Assembly: GCA_000526575.1 (NCBI GenBank)
Contig: JAGI01000002.1
Location: 186,001-250,000 of the forward strand
Direction of reading: 5' to 3'
DNA length: 64,000 nucleotides
DNA from: Clostridium sp. 12(A)
GTDB taxonomy: Bacteria; Bacillota; Clostridia; Lachnospirales; Lachnospiraceae
The position numbers and the translations under genes were made by a program. The notes under the pieces are model-generated. The model had not been told where the DNA came from. It searched no databases and worked only from the letters and a program-made list of their open reading frames with translations. Below, piece after piece: positions 35,377-45,035 of this stretch. Each line of letters begins with the position of its first letter. Positions within the stretch are counted from its first letter, which is position 1.

Positions 35377-36657
35377 ATGGGAGTATTCATGTATCTGATT
35401 AATAATGTATTCAGCCAGGCCGTATTTATTATTGGTATCGTTGTAATCGTTGGTATGGCTGCTCAGAAGAAGACCTGGGATCAGATTCTTCCAAGTGTAA
35501 TCAAAACAATGATCGGCTTTACCATGATTAATGTAGGAGGGCAGACGCTTGGTATGGCACTTTTGCCTCTCCAGGGCCTGATTTCCAAGATTTTTAACGT
35601 TCCGGCAGCTTCTGCTGACATCGGAGCAGCATCCAGTGAGAGTTTATCTGGAATTGGTACAGAGATGGCACTCATCTTTGCCTTAGGTTTTCTTGTGAAT
35701 CTTCTTCTTGCAAGATTTACCCGTTTTAAATTCGTACACTTATCTGCACACGTATCCTTCTTTTACGCAGGATTAATTGCAGCACTTTTAAAATTTGGAA
35801 CAAGCCTTTCCTTTGTTCCCCTTGTTTTAATCGGTTCCTTGATTCTTGGTGTTTATATGACATTTTCCTGTGCATACGTTTCCCTGTTCATGAAGGAAGT
35901 AAAAGGAGGAGAGGGCTTTACACTGGCCCATTCCAGTTCCGTAGGTATCCTTATTTCCTCTCTTCTCGGAAAAGCATTTGGAAACAAGGAACATGATCTT
36001 GAGAATCTTAAAGTACCAAAAAAACTTAACTTCTTAAGAGAAATGACCATTTCACTGACCATTGTAATGACAATACTGTTCTTTGTTTTAAGCCTTATTG
36101 CAGGACCAGCATGGGTTCGTGAAAATGTAACAAGTGGTCAGGATATTATAGTATTCAGCATCCTGCGCGGAGTATCCTTTGGTATGTGGATAACCGTTAT
36201 CATTACAGGTGTAAGAATGATGCTTTCCGAGATTATTGCAGCATTCCACGGAATTGCCAATAAAATTATTCCTAACTCTGTACCTGGACTTGATATCCCT
36301 CTGTTGTTCCCTAACTATCCAAATTCCGTTATTTTAGGCTTCCTCACCAGTTTAGTAGCAGGCCTGATCGGTATGCTGATCCTTGGCTTTATCAATTATC
36401 CGGTCGTTGTTTTCCCGGCACTGATTCCTACCTTCTTTACCGGTGCGATTACAGCTATCTTTGGTAACGCTCACGGCGGACGAAGAGGAGCTATTATTGG
36501 TTCCTTTGTCAATGGTCTGATTCTTATATTCGGACAGGCCCTGCTTCTTCCGATGATTGGAAGCTATGCACCGATCATGCGTATCTTAAGTGAAACAGAT
36601 TACTCCTTCTATGGCCCGATTTTAGGATTATTGCTTAAATTGTTTGGAGGTATGTAA
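35377..36657 (+). CDS. PTS EIIC component, ascorbate (UlaA/SgaT) family
   Basis: A 426-residue membrane protein of the SgaT/UlaA family with about 11 helices. Segments typical of the family are AQKKTWDQILPSVIKTMIGF near the N-terminus, FSCAYVSLFMKEVKGGEGF, and GNAHGGRRGAIIGSF. It imports and phosphorylates a ketose or acid sugar with the EIIB. L-ascorbate is only one possibility, since no ulaDEF/G ascorbate catabolic genes are present. Its stop codon overlaps the start of the TrpA-like gene (TAATG). Confidence 0.92.
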   Translation: MGVFMYLINNVFSQAVFIIGIVVIVGMAAQKKTWDQILPSVIKTMIGFTMINVGGQTLGMALLPLQGLISKIFNVPAASADIGAASSESLSGIGTEMALIFALGFLVNLLLARFTRFKFVHLSAHVSFFYAGLIAALLKFGTSLSFVPLVLIGSLILGVYMTFSCAYVSLFMKEVKGGEGFTLAHSSSVGILISSLLGKAFGNKEHDLENLKVPKKLNFLREMTISLTIVMTILFFVLSLIAGPAWVRENVTSGQDIIVFSILRGVSFGMWITVIITGVRMMLSEIIAAFHGIANKIIPNSVPGLDIPLLFPNYPNSVILGFLTSLVAGLIGMLILGFINYPVVVFPALIPTFFTGAITAIFGNAHGGRRGAIIGSFVNGLILIFGQALLLPMIGSYAPIMRILSETDYSFYGPILGLLLKLFGGM

Positions 36658-37352
36658 TGAAGAATTTAGTGTTTTACCTTCCGCTTTATTATCCGGATAA
36701 GGAAAACTTCTTCCGGATACTGGAGCTCCTGGATCAGGAAGAGGCCGGATATCTTGAACTTGGAATACCGGTTTTTGATCCCTTTATGGATGGTGCTGTC
36801 ATCAAAGATATTCAAAAGGAAATACTGACCCGAAACATCACCCCAGAAGATGTGGTAGACACATTAGAAGAAATCAAAAGACGTTTTCGGTTTAAAGTAG
36901 TACTCATGACTTATAAAGAAGGCGTGGAGCATTTTCGCCTGAAGGAGATACCAAAGGAGCTGTACCATGGTTTCTTGTGTGTAGATGGAGATTATCCGCC
37001 GGAAACCTTTCCTAATCAAATCTCCGTATTAAGTAAATCCTGTGACGATCATTCACTTTCTACAGCCCTTGAGCATAACCAGTTATTTGCCTATGTGGTA
37101 TCGGGAGAGGGGAAAACAGGTTCCTTCGAATCTCTCCCAACGGAATATATTGAGGTGGTCAAACGGGTGAAGTCCTTATCGGCTGTACCGACGTTTGTAG
37201 GCTTTGGGATTAAGTCCTCTAAGGATATAAAAGAAGTGATGAGGAATGGCGCAGATGGTGCCATTATAGGAACTGAGTTTATAAAGCGTTACCAAATGGG
37301 TGGTATGGATGCCCTCGCTGCTTATATGGAAGAATTGAAGGAAGCAGTATAG
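36657..37352 (+). CDS. TrpA-fold (tryptophan synthase alpha-like) protein in a PTS operon
   Basis: A 231-residue TIM-barrel protein related to tryptophan synthase alpha. The catalytic pair is kept: Glu34 in YLELGIP and Asp45 in DPFMDG, with the 11-residue spacing of the true enzyme, and the phosphate-binding GFGIKSSKDI and NGADGAIIGTEFIKR lie near the C-terminus. It is shorter than TrpA (about 265 residues) and no trpB or other trp gene is near. Translational coupling to the EIIC gene implies a role in breaking down the imported sugar phosphate, possibly as a retro-aldol lyase; the reaction is not known. Confidence 0.82.
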   Translation: MKNLVFYLPLYYPDKENFFRILELLDQEEAGYLELGIPVFDPFMDGAVIKDIQKEILTRNITPEDVVDTLEEIKRRFRFKVVLMTYKEGVEHFRLKEIPKELYHGFLCVDGDYPPETFPNQISVLSKSCDDHSLSTALEHNQLFAYVVSGEGKTGSFESLPTEYIEVVKRVKSLSAVPTFVGFGIKSSKDIKEVMRNGADGAIIGTEFIKRYQMGGMDALAAYMEELKEAV

Positions 37353-37420
37353 AAAAAAACTGTTGTGAGTAATAGCAAGGGGAGTGTTATCATAGAGCAA
37401 CAGGTTTGGAAATGAATTTA

Positions 37421-37459
37421 GAAGTCTCCGGGATGCGAGTACGGCATGCCGGGGATTTC
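37421..37459 (+). terminator. Terminator of the PTS operon
   Basis: GAAGTCTCCGGGATGC (37421-37436) pairs with GCATGCCGGGGATTTC (37444-37459) with two mismatches; TTTATTTT follows. Confidence 0.82.
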
Positions 37460-37521
37460 TTTATTTTGGGGGTAGTCTGCCTGTTCCAAGTTAAAAGCAA
37501 CTACATGGAGATAAAAAAAAC

Positions 37522-37550
37522 TTGACAATAAGTGAATGATCATTTATTAT
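37522..37550 (+). promoter_or_regulatory. Promoter and operator of the TetR gene
   Basis: TTGACA (37522-37527), 17-bp spacer, TATTAT (37545-37550). The spacer holds the perfect palindrome AATGATCATT inside the longer site AAGTGAATGATCATTTAT (37530-37547). The same site, 19 of 21 positions identical over 37530-37550, occurs inverted upstream of lon. Its place between -35 and -10 implies autorepression. Confidence 0.72.
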
Positions 37551-37570
37551 AAAATCATAGAGGTGATGAC

Positions 37571-38134
37571 ATGAGAAAGAAAGACGACGAAAAAGTGAGA
37601 AGCATTAAAGAAGCAGTTATTAAGCTGATCCTTCAGGAGGGCTTTCATGGCACTTCTGTCTCTAAAATCGCTAAGATGGCAGGGGTTTCGCCGGCAACGG
37701 TATATATTTATTTTGAGAATAAGGATGTTATGCTTCACGACATCTACATGGAATATTCAGAAGAAATATATGGATATCTACTGGATTCCATAGACAGAAA
37801 GATGGAAGGGCAGAAGCAGATTGAAGTCCTCATTCGCAGCTATTACAGCTATATTTTAGAGAATAAAGAGATATTCAGTTTTGTAGAGCAATTCTCCAAT
37901 TGCCCATCTCTTGGTGGCAAGTGTACCGGGAAGAAGGGCATCTGTAACATCTACAGTCTTGTGGAGGATATGAAAAAGCAGAATATGATCAAAGACTACA
38001 GAGAAGATAATATTCTGGCGATTATGTTCCAGCCTGTAAAGGCCATAGCAGTTGACAGCAGAAAGACCAGAGACCAGAAGGAAGAGCTGCTGGAAGAGAT
38101 GATAGAGATGATACAGTATATATTATTGCGTTAG
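37571..38134 (+). CDS. TetR/AcrR-family regulator
   Basis: A 187-residue repressor with an N-terminal TetR HTH (GFHGTSVSKIAKMAGVSPAT, about residues 22-41, then YIYFENKDVMLHDIY). The helical effector domain has a Cys cluster (NCPSLGGKCTGKKGIC, about residues 112-127) that might sense metal or redox state. It lies 107 bp upstream of lon, and the shared operator in front of both suggests that it represses itself and lon. Confidence 0.9.
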   Translation: MRKKDDEKVRSIKEAVIKLILQEGFHGTSVSKIAKMAGVSPATVYIYFENKDVMLHDIYMEYSEEIYGYLLDSIDRKMEGQKQIEVLIRSYYSYILENKEIFSFVEQFSNCPSLGGKCTGKKGICNIYSLVEDMKKQNMIKDYREDNILAIMFQPVKAIAVDSRKTRDQKEELLEEMIEMIQYILLR

Positions 38135-38193
38135 TATTAAGGCGGGATTGTTTTGCAAGTGAAATTGCAGAAAATCTCGCAAAAAAATATTCA

Positions 38194-38214
38194 ATCATAA
38201 ATGAACATTCACTT
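38194..38214. promoter_or_regulatory. Second TetR-type operator, upstream of lon
   Basis: Read on the minus strand it is AAGTGAATGTTCATTTAT followed by GAT, differing from the site at 37530-37550 at only two of 21 positions. It sits just after a plausible lon promoter (TTGCAG, 17 bp, TATTCA), where a bound repressor would block initiation. Confidence 0.68.
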
Positions 38215-38241
38215 TAGACTACGCACAGAAAGGATAAAACT

Positions 38242-40659
38242 ATGAAAAATTACTTAAATAATCAATTAGGAATTGTTTTTCCAGTCTCATATAAAGTTTT
38301 ATTGCCTAATGTCGTAACTTCGATTCATATGGAACTTTTGGATGATGGACTGGCAGAGTATCTGGAGAACGAAGAGGCGGTTAAAATAGCATTGCCCTTA
38401 AAGCAGAACTTTGGTAAGACCAAGAAGGTAGAAGAGGACTTTTACCGTACCGGTGTCACCTTTGAAGTAATCAGCCTGGAACGAAGTGAAAAAGGGGTAC
38501 GGCTTTCCGTTAAATTACTGGATCGGGTAGAGATTAAAGAATTGCATGAAGAAGACGATATCATGCTTGCGTCCTATGAGATTTCCCCGGATCATAAAGA
38601 TCTTGATGAGAAAAACAAAAAGGAAATGGTAGGTTACATTAAGAAGGTCAGCGGTGAGATCAGCTCCAGGTTCACAGGAGGAGAGCAGTATCAGAAAATC
38701 GTAGAAGGCTTTGATGATTTAAACTCCCTGATCGTATACTTATCCCAGTTCCTTCAGATTCCAGCCATTGAGCGGTATGAGCTATTGGAAATGCAGTCAG
38801 AAAAAGAAAGAGGTCTTCGTTTCCTGGATCATTTGTTAAAGAATAAAGAGATGATTCAGTTCCAGATGGAGATATCAGAAAAGTTCTCCGAGCGTACCAA
38901 TCGTTACTATCGTGAAACTGTACTGAGAGAGCAGCTTAAGGCAATTCAGGAGGAGTTAAACGAAGGAAAAGAACCAGGGGGCAAAAAGGAACCAGATTAT
39001 TTAAGCCGGATCGAGGAGGCAGGAATGCCCCCAGAGATAAAGGAAGCAGCTCTTGAGGAATATAATAAGCTGGATGACCAGGGACCCAATAAGATGGATT
39101 ACAATGTAATTAAAAACTATCTGGAGCTTTTGTTAGCCCTTCCCTGGAAGAAGGAAGAGGCAAAGGCAGTTGACCTTGAGGAAGCCAGACGCATCTTAGA
39201 CCAGCAGCATTATGGCCTTCAGAAGGTCAAGGACAGAATCATACAGCATCTGGCTGTTATGCAGCTGAATAAAAAGAAAAAGGGTTCTATCCTCTTGCTG
39301 GTCGGCCCTCCTGGAACCGGAAAGACAAGTCTTGGAAAGAGCATCGCAGAAGCACTTGGAAGAGAATATATCCGGTTAAGCCTTGGCGGTGTCCGGGATG
39401 AGTCCGAAATACGGGGCCACAGGAGAACCTACGTGGGTGCCATGCCAGGAAGAATCATACAGAGCATCAAAAAAGCAGGGCATACCAATCCGGTCATGGT
39501 GCTGGACGAAGTGGATAAGCTGATGTCCGGCGGATTCCACGGAGATCCTTCCAGTGCTCTTTTAGAGGTACTTGATCCAGAGCAGAACTCCACCTTTACC
39601 GATCACTACATGGACCTTCCCTATGATTTGTCAGATGTGTTCTTTATTGCAACAGCCAATTCCTTAGAGAGCATACCAGCTCCTCTTTTAGACCGTATGG
39701 AAGTGATTCCGATTTCCAGCTATACCGTAGAGGAGAAATTCCATATCGGGAAAGATCATCTTCTTCCGGCAGTGCTGGAAGACCATGGAATTGAAAGGGA
39801 TCAGCTTGTATTAGAGGATTCTGTCTTAAAAAGAATCATCGGTGATTATACCTTAGAGGCCGGAGTCAGAGGTCTTAAAAAGCAGCTTGCCTCTCTGGCA
39901 AGGATTGCTGGCGAGAGAATTGTTTCAAAGAAGAGCGACGGACCATTTACCATTGAGGAAGAGGATTTAGAAGAGCTTCTTGGAAGAAAGGTTTCCCGCC
40001 ATGAAAAGGCCCAGAATGATAATCCGCCAGGAGTGGTCACAGGTCTTGCCTGGACACCGGTGGGAGGAGAGATTCTCTTTATTGAAGCAACAGATATGCC
40101 AGGGAATGGCAATGTGATCTTAACCGGAAAGCTTGGTGATGTCATGAAGGAATCTGCCAGAATCTCCCTGAGTCTGTTAAAATCAAGACTTCCTATGAAC
40201 ACCTTTAATTTTAAGGAAAAGGATCTTCATATCCACGTGCCGTCTGGAGCAGTACCAAAAGACGGACCTTCCGCAGGAATCGCACTATTTACAGCGTTGG
40301 CATCTCTGGTCACAGGCCATAAGGTGGATTCAAAGCTGGCGATGACAGGAGAAATTACCTTGCGTGGTGCCGTACTTCCTATCGGCGGATTAAAAGAAAA
40401 GCTTTTAGGTGCACAGCGGGCAGGTATAAAAAAGGTTCTGATTCCAAAAGATAACCTGGTGGATTTAAAGGATGTGCCTGATGAGGTCAAGAAAGACCTG
40501 ACCGTTATTGCAGTAGAAACTGTAGAGGATGTGCTGAAGGAGACGCTTGGTATTTCCCTTCCAAGACTGGAGCAGGTACTTATGCAAAAGGAAGGAAGCG
40601 GACGTTTGTTAGAGGCATTTGATTCTGGTAAAACTAATTTAAGAAGAGAGGTAATTTAA
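38242..40659 (+). CDS. lon: ATP-dependent protease La (Lon)
   Basis: An 805-residue Lon with an N-terminal substrate-recognition domain (about 1-200), coiled region, AAA+ module with Walker A GPPGTGKTS (Lys361), Walker B VMVLDEVDKL, and a C-terminal Ser-Lys protease domain (Ser677 in PKDGPSAG, Lys720 in GGLKEKLLG, spacing 43 as in E. coli). It degrades misfolded or regulatory proteins in the cytoplasm. It overlaps the next small gene by one base. Control by the neighbouring TetR protein would be unusual, since lon is normally heat-shock regulated. Confidence 0.95.
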   Translation: MKNYLNNQLGIVFPVSYKVLLPNVVTSIHMELLDDGLAEYLENEEAVKIALPLKQNFGKTKKVEEDFYRTGVTFEVISLERSEKGVRLSVKLLDRVEIKELHEEDDIMLASYEISPDHKDLDEKNKKEMVGYIKKVSGEISSRFTGGEQYQKIVEGFDDLNSLIVYLSQFLQIPAIERYELLEMQSEKERGLRFLDHLLKNKEMIQFQMEISEKFSERTNRYYRETVLREQLKAIQEELNEGKEPGGKKEPDYLSRIEEAGMPPEIKEAALEEYNKLDDQGPNKMDYNVIKNYLELLLALPWKKEEAKAVDLEEARRILDQQHYGLQKVKDRIIQHLAVMQLNKKKKGSILLLVGPPGTGKTSLGKSIAEALGREYIRLSLGGVRDESEIRGHRRTYVGAMPGRIIQSIKKAGHTNPVMVLDEVDKLMSGGFHGDPSSALLEVLDPEQNSTFTDHYMDLPYDLSDVFFIATANSLESIPAPLLDRMEVIPISSYTVEEKFHIGKDHLLPAVLEDHGIERDQLVLEDSVLKRIIGDYTLEAGVRGLKKQLASLARIAGERIVSKKSDGPFTIEEEDLEELLGRKVSRHEKAQNDNPPGVVTGLAWTPVGGEILFIEATDMPGNGNVILTGKLGDVMKESARISLSLLKSRLPMNTFNFKEKDLHIHVPSGAVPKDGPSAGIALFTALASLVTGHKVDSKLAMTGEITLRGAVLPIGGLKEKLLGAQRAGIKKVLIPKDNLVDLKDVPDEVKKDLTVIAVETVEDVLKETLGISLPRLEQVLMQKEGSGRLLEAFDSGKTNLRREVI

Positions 40660-40856
40660 TGACAGTGACGAAAGAAACATTAATTGGTGAAATCTTAAGA
40701 GAGGACCAGACCACAGCACCCTTCTTTTTTGAAATGGGAATGCATTGCTTAGGATGCCCGTCCTCAACCATGGAGAGCCTGGAAGAGGCTTGCATGGTAC
40801 ATGGCGTTCCGGTCGATGCGCTTGTGGAAAAACTGAATAGCCATATGTCAAAGTAA
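40659..40856 (+). CDS. DUF1858 small redox-disulfide protein
   Basis: A 65-residue protein matching the hybrid-cluster-protein-associated DUF1858 domain. It starts with VTKETLIGEILRED and carries the motif GMHCLGCPSSTMESLEEA with the Cys pair C-x-x-C at residues 29-32. Proteins of this family are thought to be redox-active or metal-binding accessories and often lie near hcp; here hcp is 23 kb away and the gene is instead coupled to lon (ATGA-type one-base overlap). Confidence 0.88.
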   Translation: MTVTKETLIGEILREDQTTAPFFFEMGMHCLGCPSSTMESLEEACMVHGVPVDALVEKLNSHMSK

Positions 40857-40871
40857 GACATAAAAAATGAA

Positions 40872-40923
40872 AAACTGCATGGGTGCAAAGAAATAATCTT
40901 TGTATCCGTGCAGTTTATTTTTT
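40872..40923. terminator. Terminator after the DUF1858 gene
   Basis: AAACTGCA ... GGTGCAAAGA pairs with TCTTTG-ATCC ... TGCAGTTT; TATTTTTTAT follows. The T-run merges with the 3' end of the convergent gene at 40922. Confidence 0.85.
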
Positions 40924-41311
40924 ATTCCGATGCCTGTCCGAGAAGGGCTTCTGCCATGCTTTCGTAGCCGTAAAGGGTTGAAACATGCCTTAGACCATCG
41001 GTAATCTCTGTTTTTGTATAATTGTTCTTTTCAAGGAAGTCGCCGTCCTTATCGTTCATGTAATAATAGAACATAAGAGACATCTTAAAAATCTCTGTAT
41101 TGCTTGGGTCTAACAAATCAAACAAACGGTTTTCCGCCTCATTGATCTGACCCTCATCAATCATCTTTGTCAGCTGGTGATATGTCTCAAAGTACGATTC
41201 ATCCTTCCATGCAGTATCTTCGTTCTTCCCTAATTCTATATGAAATATCAGCTTTAATAACGTACCGACCACACTATTGGTCATCCTTGTTGCGTAATCA
41301 TCTGTGAGCAT
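40922..41311 (-). CDS. Conserved hypothetical protein (DUF6483-like)
   Basis: A 129-residue soluble, acidic, all-helical protein with no catalytic motif I can identify. Helix-turn segments such as QLTKMIDEGQINEAENRLFD resemble a TPR-like hairpin. It fits the small clostridial DUF6483 group. The gene is single, converging on the lon operon. Confidence 0.6.
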   Translation of the reverse strand: MLTDDYATRMTNSVVGTLLKLIFHIELGKNEDTAWKDESYFETYHQLTKMIDEGQINEAENRLFDLLDPSNTEIFKMSLMFYYYMNDKDGDFLEKNNYTKTEITDGLRHVSTLYGYESMAEALLGQASE

Positions 41312-41382
41312 TGGTTTCTCCTTATTCTTCGTAAGTTTCAGATATGATTTACTTTAACATAAGTAGTTAAAAAAGTAAAGAA

Positions 41383-42639
41383 TCACAAGTAACTGGAGAA
41401 AAGCATTATGTTCAATACGGTAAGTATGATTGCAATGGACCAGAGAACGATATTATTTAGCAGACTGTTTTTGTATTTTCCCATGACCTTTTTGGATGAG
41501 GTTAAATAAATTTGTAAAAATACGGTGATAGGAAGCTGCACGCTAAGTAACATTTGACTGTAAACCAGACCCTTAAAGGGATCTGTTATAAAGAATATAA
41601 GTAAGGTTGCAATGACAAGAATTCCAACAACACCGATTTTCGTATGTCTGTCCTTAATATCGTATGGCTCTCCAAACATTCCGGCAAAAATGGTTCCTGC
41701 TGCCATCCCGGCTGTCATGGTGGAGGAGATACCGGCAAAAAGCAGTGCGACGCCAAAGATAATCGCTGCAAAGGGACCAACCAGTGGAGTCAGCATCTGT
41801 TGTGCCTGACCTAACTCCTCTACCTTTACCGCCTGAGTAAAGAAGGTGGTGGCCGCGAGGATTATCATGGCACTGTTAATGGCCCAGCCTATGATCATGG
41901 AAAATAATGTGTCAAGAAATTCATACTTTAACTGTTTATCAATGACCGCATCATCCTCCAGATTCCACTGACGGCTCTGTATGATCTCCGAATGAAGGAA
42001 TAAGTTATGAGGCATGACAACAGCTCCTAACACAGACATAATAATTGGAAGAGAGCCGGCAGGAAACGAAACGGTGGTCCAGCCGACGAAAGCTTCCCGC
42101 CAGCTCACATGAACGACGCTTAGCTCGTATAAAAAAGATATGCCGATGATGGATACAAAGCCCATGATGACCTTTTCCAATTTTTTATATGAATTTGTAA
42201 ATAGAAAAAATATAATTACTATTAATATGATAACTGAACCAAATTTAATCGGCATCTTAAATAGCAGGTTCAGTGCGATGGCACCTCCCAGAATCTCTGC
42301 CATAGCAGTGGATACTGCCGCTAAAAGACCGGTAGAAAGAATGGTTTTAGACAGCCAGGGTTTTAGATGCTTGTTGGCTGCTTCTGAAAGACAATCACCA
42401 GTTACGATACCAAGATGGGCTACATTATGTTGAAGAAGTATCAGCATAATGGTTGATAGGGTTACCATCCACAGAAGCTTATATCCATATTCAGATCCTG
42501 CTGCAATGTTAGAGGCCCAATTACCAGGATCAATAAATCCAACGGTCACAAGGAGTCCGGGGCCAATATATCCTAATAACTCTTTTAAGCCAAAGGTGGG
42601 GTGATGTTCTTTTGTATTCAAAATATTTTTTAGATTCAT
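41383..42639 (-). CDS. mntH: Nramp-family divalent metal (Mn2+) transporter
   Basis: A 418-residue proton-coupled metal importer with about 11 helices. The two metal-binding signatures are present: DPGN at residues 37-40 in TM1 and MPHN at 209-212 in TM6. The ATG at 42639 follows GGAGGT; an in-frame TTG 48 bp upstream belongs to the promoter (TTGACA, 17 bp, TAAAGT). No MntR gene is adjacent. Confidence 0.93.
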   Translation of the reverse strand: MNLKNILNTKEHHPTFGLKELLGYIGPGLLVTVGFIDPGNWASNIAAGSEYGYKLLWMVTLSTIMLILLQHNVAHLGIVTGDCLSEAANKHLKPWLSKTILSTGLLAAVSTAMAEILGGAIALNLLFKMPIKFGSVIILIVIIFFLFTNSYKKLEKVIMGFVSIIGISFLYELSVVHVSWREAFVGWTTVSFPAGSLPIIMSVLGAVVMPHNLFLHSEIIQSRQWNLEDDAVIDKQLKYEFLDTLFSMIIGWAINSAMIILAATTFFTQAVKVEELGQAQQMLTPLVGPFAAIIFGVALLFAGISSTMTAGMAAGTIFAGMFGEPYDIKDRHTKIGVVGILVIATLLIFFITDPFKGLVYSQMLLSVQLPITVFLQIYLTSSKKVMGKYKNSLLNNIVLWSIAIILTVLNIMLFSSYL

Positions 42640-42742
42640 ATTTGTTACCTCCAATGATACTTTAATACCGGCCTGTTTTATTGTCAATCCGATTTATCTA
42701 TGGTAAAAATGAAAACTCCACATGTATTTGATTGTATAACTG

Positions 42743-42796
42743 GAAAGAACAGGCGTCCTCCATATCATTTCTGATATCGAAGACGCCTGTTCTTTC
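42743..42796. terminator. Hairpin downstream of the chemotaxis receptor gene
   Basis: GAAAGAACAGGCGTC (42743-42757) pairs perfectly with GACGCCTGTTCTTTC (42782-42796), and ATATCA/TGATAT extends it. It ends minus-strand transcription of the receptor gene. Confidence 0.8.
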
Positions 42797-42809
42797 TAAA
42801 ACTAATGGA

Positions 42810-45035
42810 TTAATATTTTCCAAAGGAATGATTCTGATGTTCTTCTTCTAAAGATTCCTCTGGCAAAATGGTTTCATTTGGTGCTTCCATGTAGCCATTG
42901 GAGTGAGAGTCCATCAGTTTGAATTTTCCTACCAGAGATTTTAAGGTAACTGCCTGAGCAGACAATTCCTCAGAGGTAGCAGCGCTTTCTTCTGATGTTG
43001 CTGAAGTAGTCTGTACCACAGCTGAAATCTGGTCAATACCGGTTGTGACCTGCATAACAGCCTCAGCCTGCGCCGTGGAGGCCTCTGCAATTTCAGAAAT
43101 ACGGACGGCGGAGACATTTGACTTCTCCACAACAAGACGAAGAGCTTCCGCAGTTTCTCCTGCAATCTTAGTACCATTTCCAATGGCTGCAATTGCATTT
43201 TCAATGAGGAGCGTCGTATTCTTTGCAGCTTCCGCAGATTTTCCAGCTAAGTTGCGGACTTCATCTGCAACCACTGCAAATCCCTTGCCCGCAGAACCGG
43301 CTCTTGCAGCTTCCACAGCCGCGTTAAGTGCCAGAATATTGGTCTGGAATGCGATATCATCAATGGTCCTTATAATTTTACCGATTTCATTGGAGGTGCT
43401 GGCAATGTCATTCATAGCTGCAATCATATCAGCCATCTTCTGATTACCGCTTAATACGCCTTCACTGGCTTCCTGAGACAGTGTATTGGCCTCAGAGGCG
43501 TTGGCAGCATTTTCCTTAATTCGATTGGATATATCTGTAATGGTAGCAGATAACTCTTCAATGCTGGAGGCCTGCTCTGTTGCACCCTGGCTTAAGGCCT
43601 GAGCAGCATCAGATACCTGAGAAGCACCGGTGGAAACCTGCTCAGATGCATGGTCAATCTCTAATAGTGCATTGCTTAAGGTTAAACGTATGTTGTGCAT
43701 TGCTTCTAAAATGTTTTTGTAAGAACCAACGTATTGCTCCTCTTTTGAGGTTGTCACTCTGAAATTACCATTGCTCATTTCACCCAGCACGTAATTGATA
43801 TCCTGGATAATCAGCTTTAAGTTATCTGCCATAGAAAGGAAGTTCTTAGAGAGGACTCCAATCTCATCCTGGGATTTAATATCCAGGTGGATATCAAGAT
43901 TACCGGCAGCAATATCAGAAGCTGCGGATACGACTCCATCAATCGGACGGAGAGTTCGCTTCATTACAATCGTAATTACAGTAATAATAATAGCTGTGGC
44001 AATAGCAGCCAATACAATCATGATTGCAACGATTAAGTAGACATCTTTATTTAAATCATTCCTTTCCAGAGTGCTTGAGGCCCACCAGGTCTGTGACTCA
44101 CAGGTAATGGGGTAGTAATGTCTGGATTCAAAGGTGCCGTCGTCTCTTCTTGTATCAACATGGAACTCTTGCTTTGACTTCTGGGCTTCCGTAATTTTAT
44201 TGTACTGGGAAGCGGGCAGCATATCTTCCAGCTTCTTACCAATATTGTCATTTGATTTACTGTCAAAAGAGATGATATTGCCCTCTGTGTAAATATCTAC
44301 ATACATGGTAGGATATTTCGCATCTGTTGTCTTGATTTTTGAGAAGTTAGCAAGGCTGATATCGGCAAGAACAACTCCAATTACATTATCCCCTTTCATG
44401 ATGGGATAAGCAACTGTACTCATCATGGTTCCTTTGTAATCAAATGGGTCAGTGATATAGGGAGCTTTTGTCTCCTTGGCAATTTTGTAATAATCATTCT
44501 TTGAATACTCACTGTATGCGCCTAGAGACTGTGCTGTTTTATTCTTTGCGTCATTCCTGTCCATGTACACAGAGTAATCTTTGACTGAAGAGTCAAACTG
44601 GCCAGGCTCAAAAAAGGCACCAATACCGTAAAGATCAGCACTATTGTTAAGGGCCGCCCATGCGGAGTTCATCACATAGGTCTCAATTGCATAATTGGAT
44701 TCTGTCAGCTGTGCATTGTAAATATGGCTTTGAATACTTTCCCCGTTAAATACTCCGGCAGCGGTTTTATTTCCGCTGTATACATTGTTTAAGTATTCCT
44801 GTAATTCTTTTGCGGTACCGGCAGCGCCGCTGACCATGGATTGTACCATAAGTCCGTTTTTAGCGGCAATCCCGCTAAATTCTCCGTTGATTGCCTTTGA
44901 CAATGAGATACTTGTCTGCATTGCAGAAATAGCGATCAGCAGAGTCAAACTCACTGCAAGAATTACGCCCGTTATAATAGACATTTTTGTTGCAAGCTTA
45001 AAATCGTTGAATTTCAATTTTTTCTTGTTTTTCAT
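42810..45035 (-). CDS. Methyl-accepting chemotaxis protein with dCache sensor
   Basis: A 741-residue receptor. TM1 lies at about 17-40, an extracellular double-Cache domain covers about 45-335 ([20 protein letters not shown] is the family's ligand-pocket region), then TM2 (about 338-360), HAMP (about 360-415), and a signalling domain with the conserved tip [20 protein letters not shown] followed by [17 protein letters not shown]. Ligands of dCache receptors are often amino acids or small metabolites. No C-terminal CheR-docking pentapeptide is seen. Confidence 0.94.
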   Translation of the reverse strand: MKNKKKLKFNDFKLATKMSIITGVILAVSLTLLIAISAMQTSISLSKAINGEFSGIAAKNGLMVQSMVSGAAGTAKELQEYLNNVYSGNKTAAGVFNGESIQSHIYNAQLTESNYAIETYVMNSAWAALNNSADLYGIGAFFEPGQFDSSVKDYSVYMDRNDAKNKTAQSLGAYSEYSKNDYYKIAKETKAPYITDPFDYKGTMMSTVAYPIMKGDNVIGVVLADISLANFSKIKTTDAKYPTMYVDIYTEGNIISFDSKSNDNIGKKLEDMLPASQYNKITEAQKSKQEFHVDTRRDDGTFESRHYYPITCESQTWWASSTLERNDLNKDVYLIVAIMIVLAAIATAIIITVITIVMKRTLRPIDGVVSAASDIAAGNLDIHLDIKSQDEIGVLSKNFLSMADNLKLIIQDINYVLGEMSNGNFRVTTSKEEQYVGSYKNILEAMHNIRLTLSNALLEIDHASEQVSTGASQVSDAAQALSQGATEQASSIEELSATITDISNRIKENAANASEANTLSQEASEGVLSGNQKMADMIAAMNDIASTSNEIGKIIRTIDDIAFQTNILALNAAVEAARAGSAGKGFAVVADEVRNLAGKSAEAAKNTTLLIENAIAAIGNGTKIAGETAEALRLVVEKSNVSAVRISEIAEASTAQAEAVMQVTTGIDQISAVVQTTSATSEESAATSEELSAQAVTLKSLVGKFKLMDSHSNGYMEAPNETILPEESLEEEHQNHSFGKY

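Noticed and set aside
37353-37570. Riboswitch or small RNA gene between the PTS operon and the TetR gene
   Set aside because: The only structure found is the operon terminator, and the rest is explained by the TetR promoter and operator.
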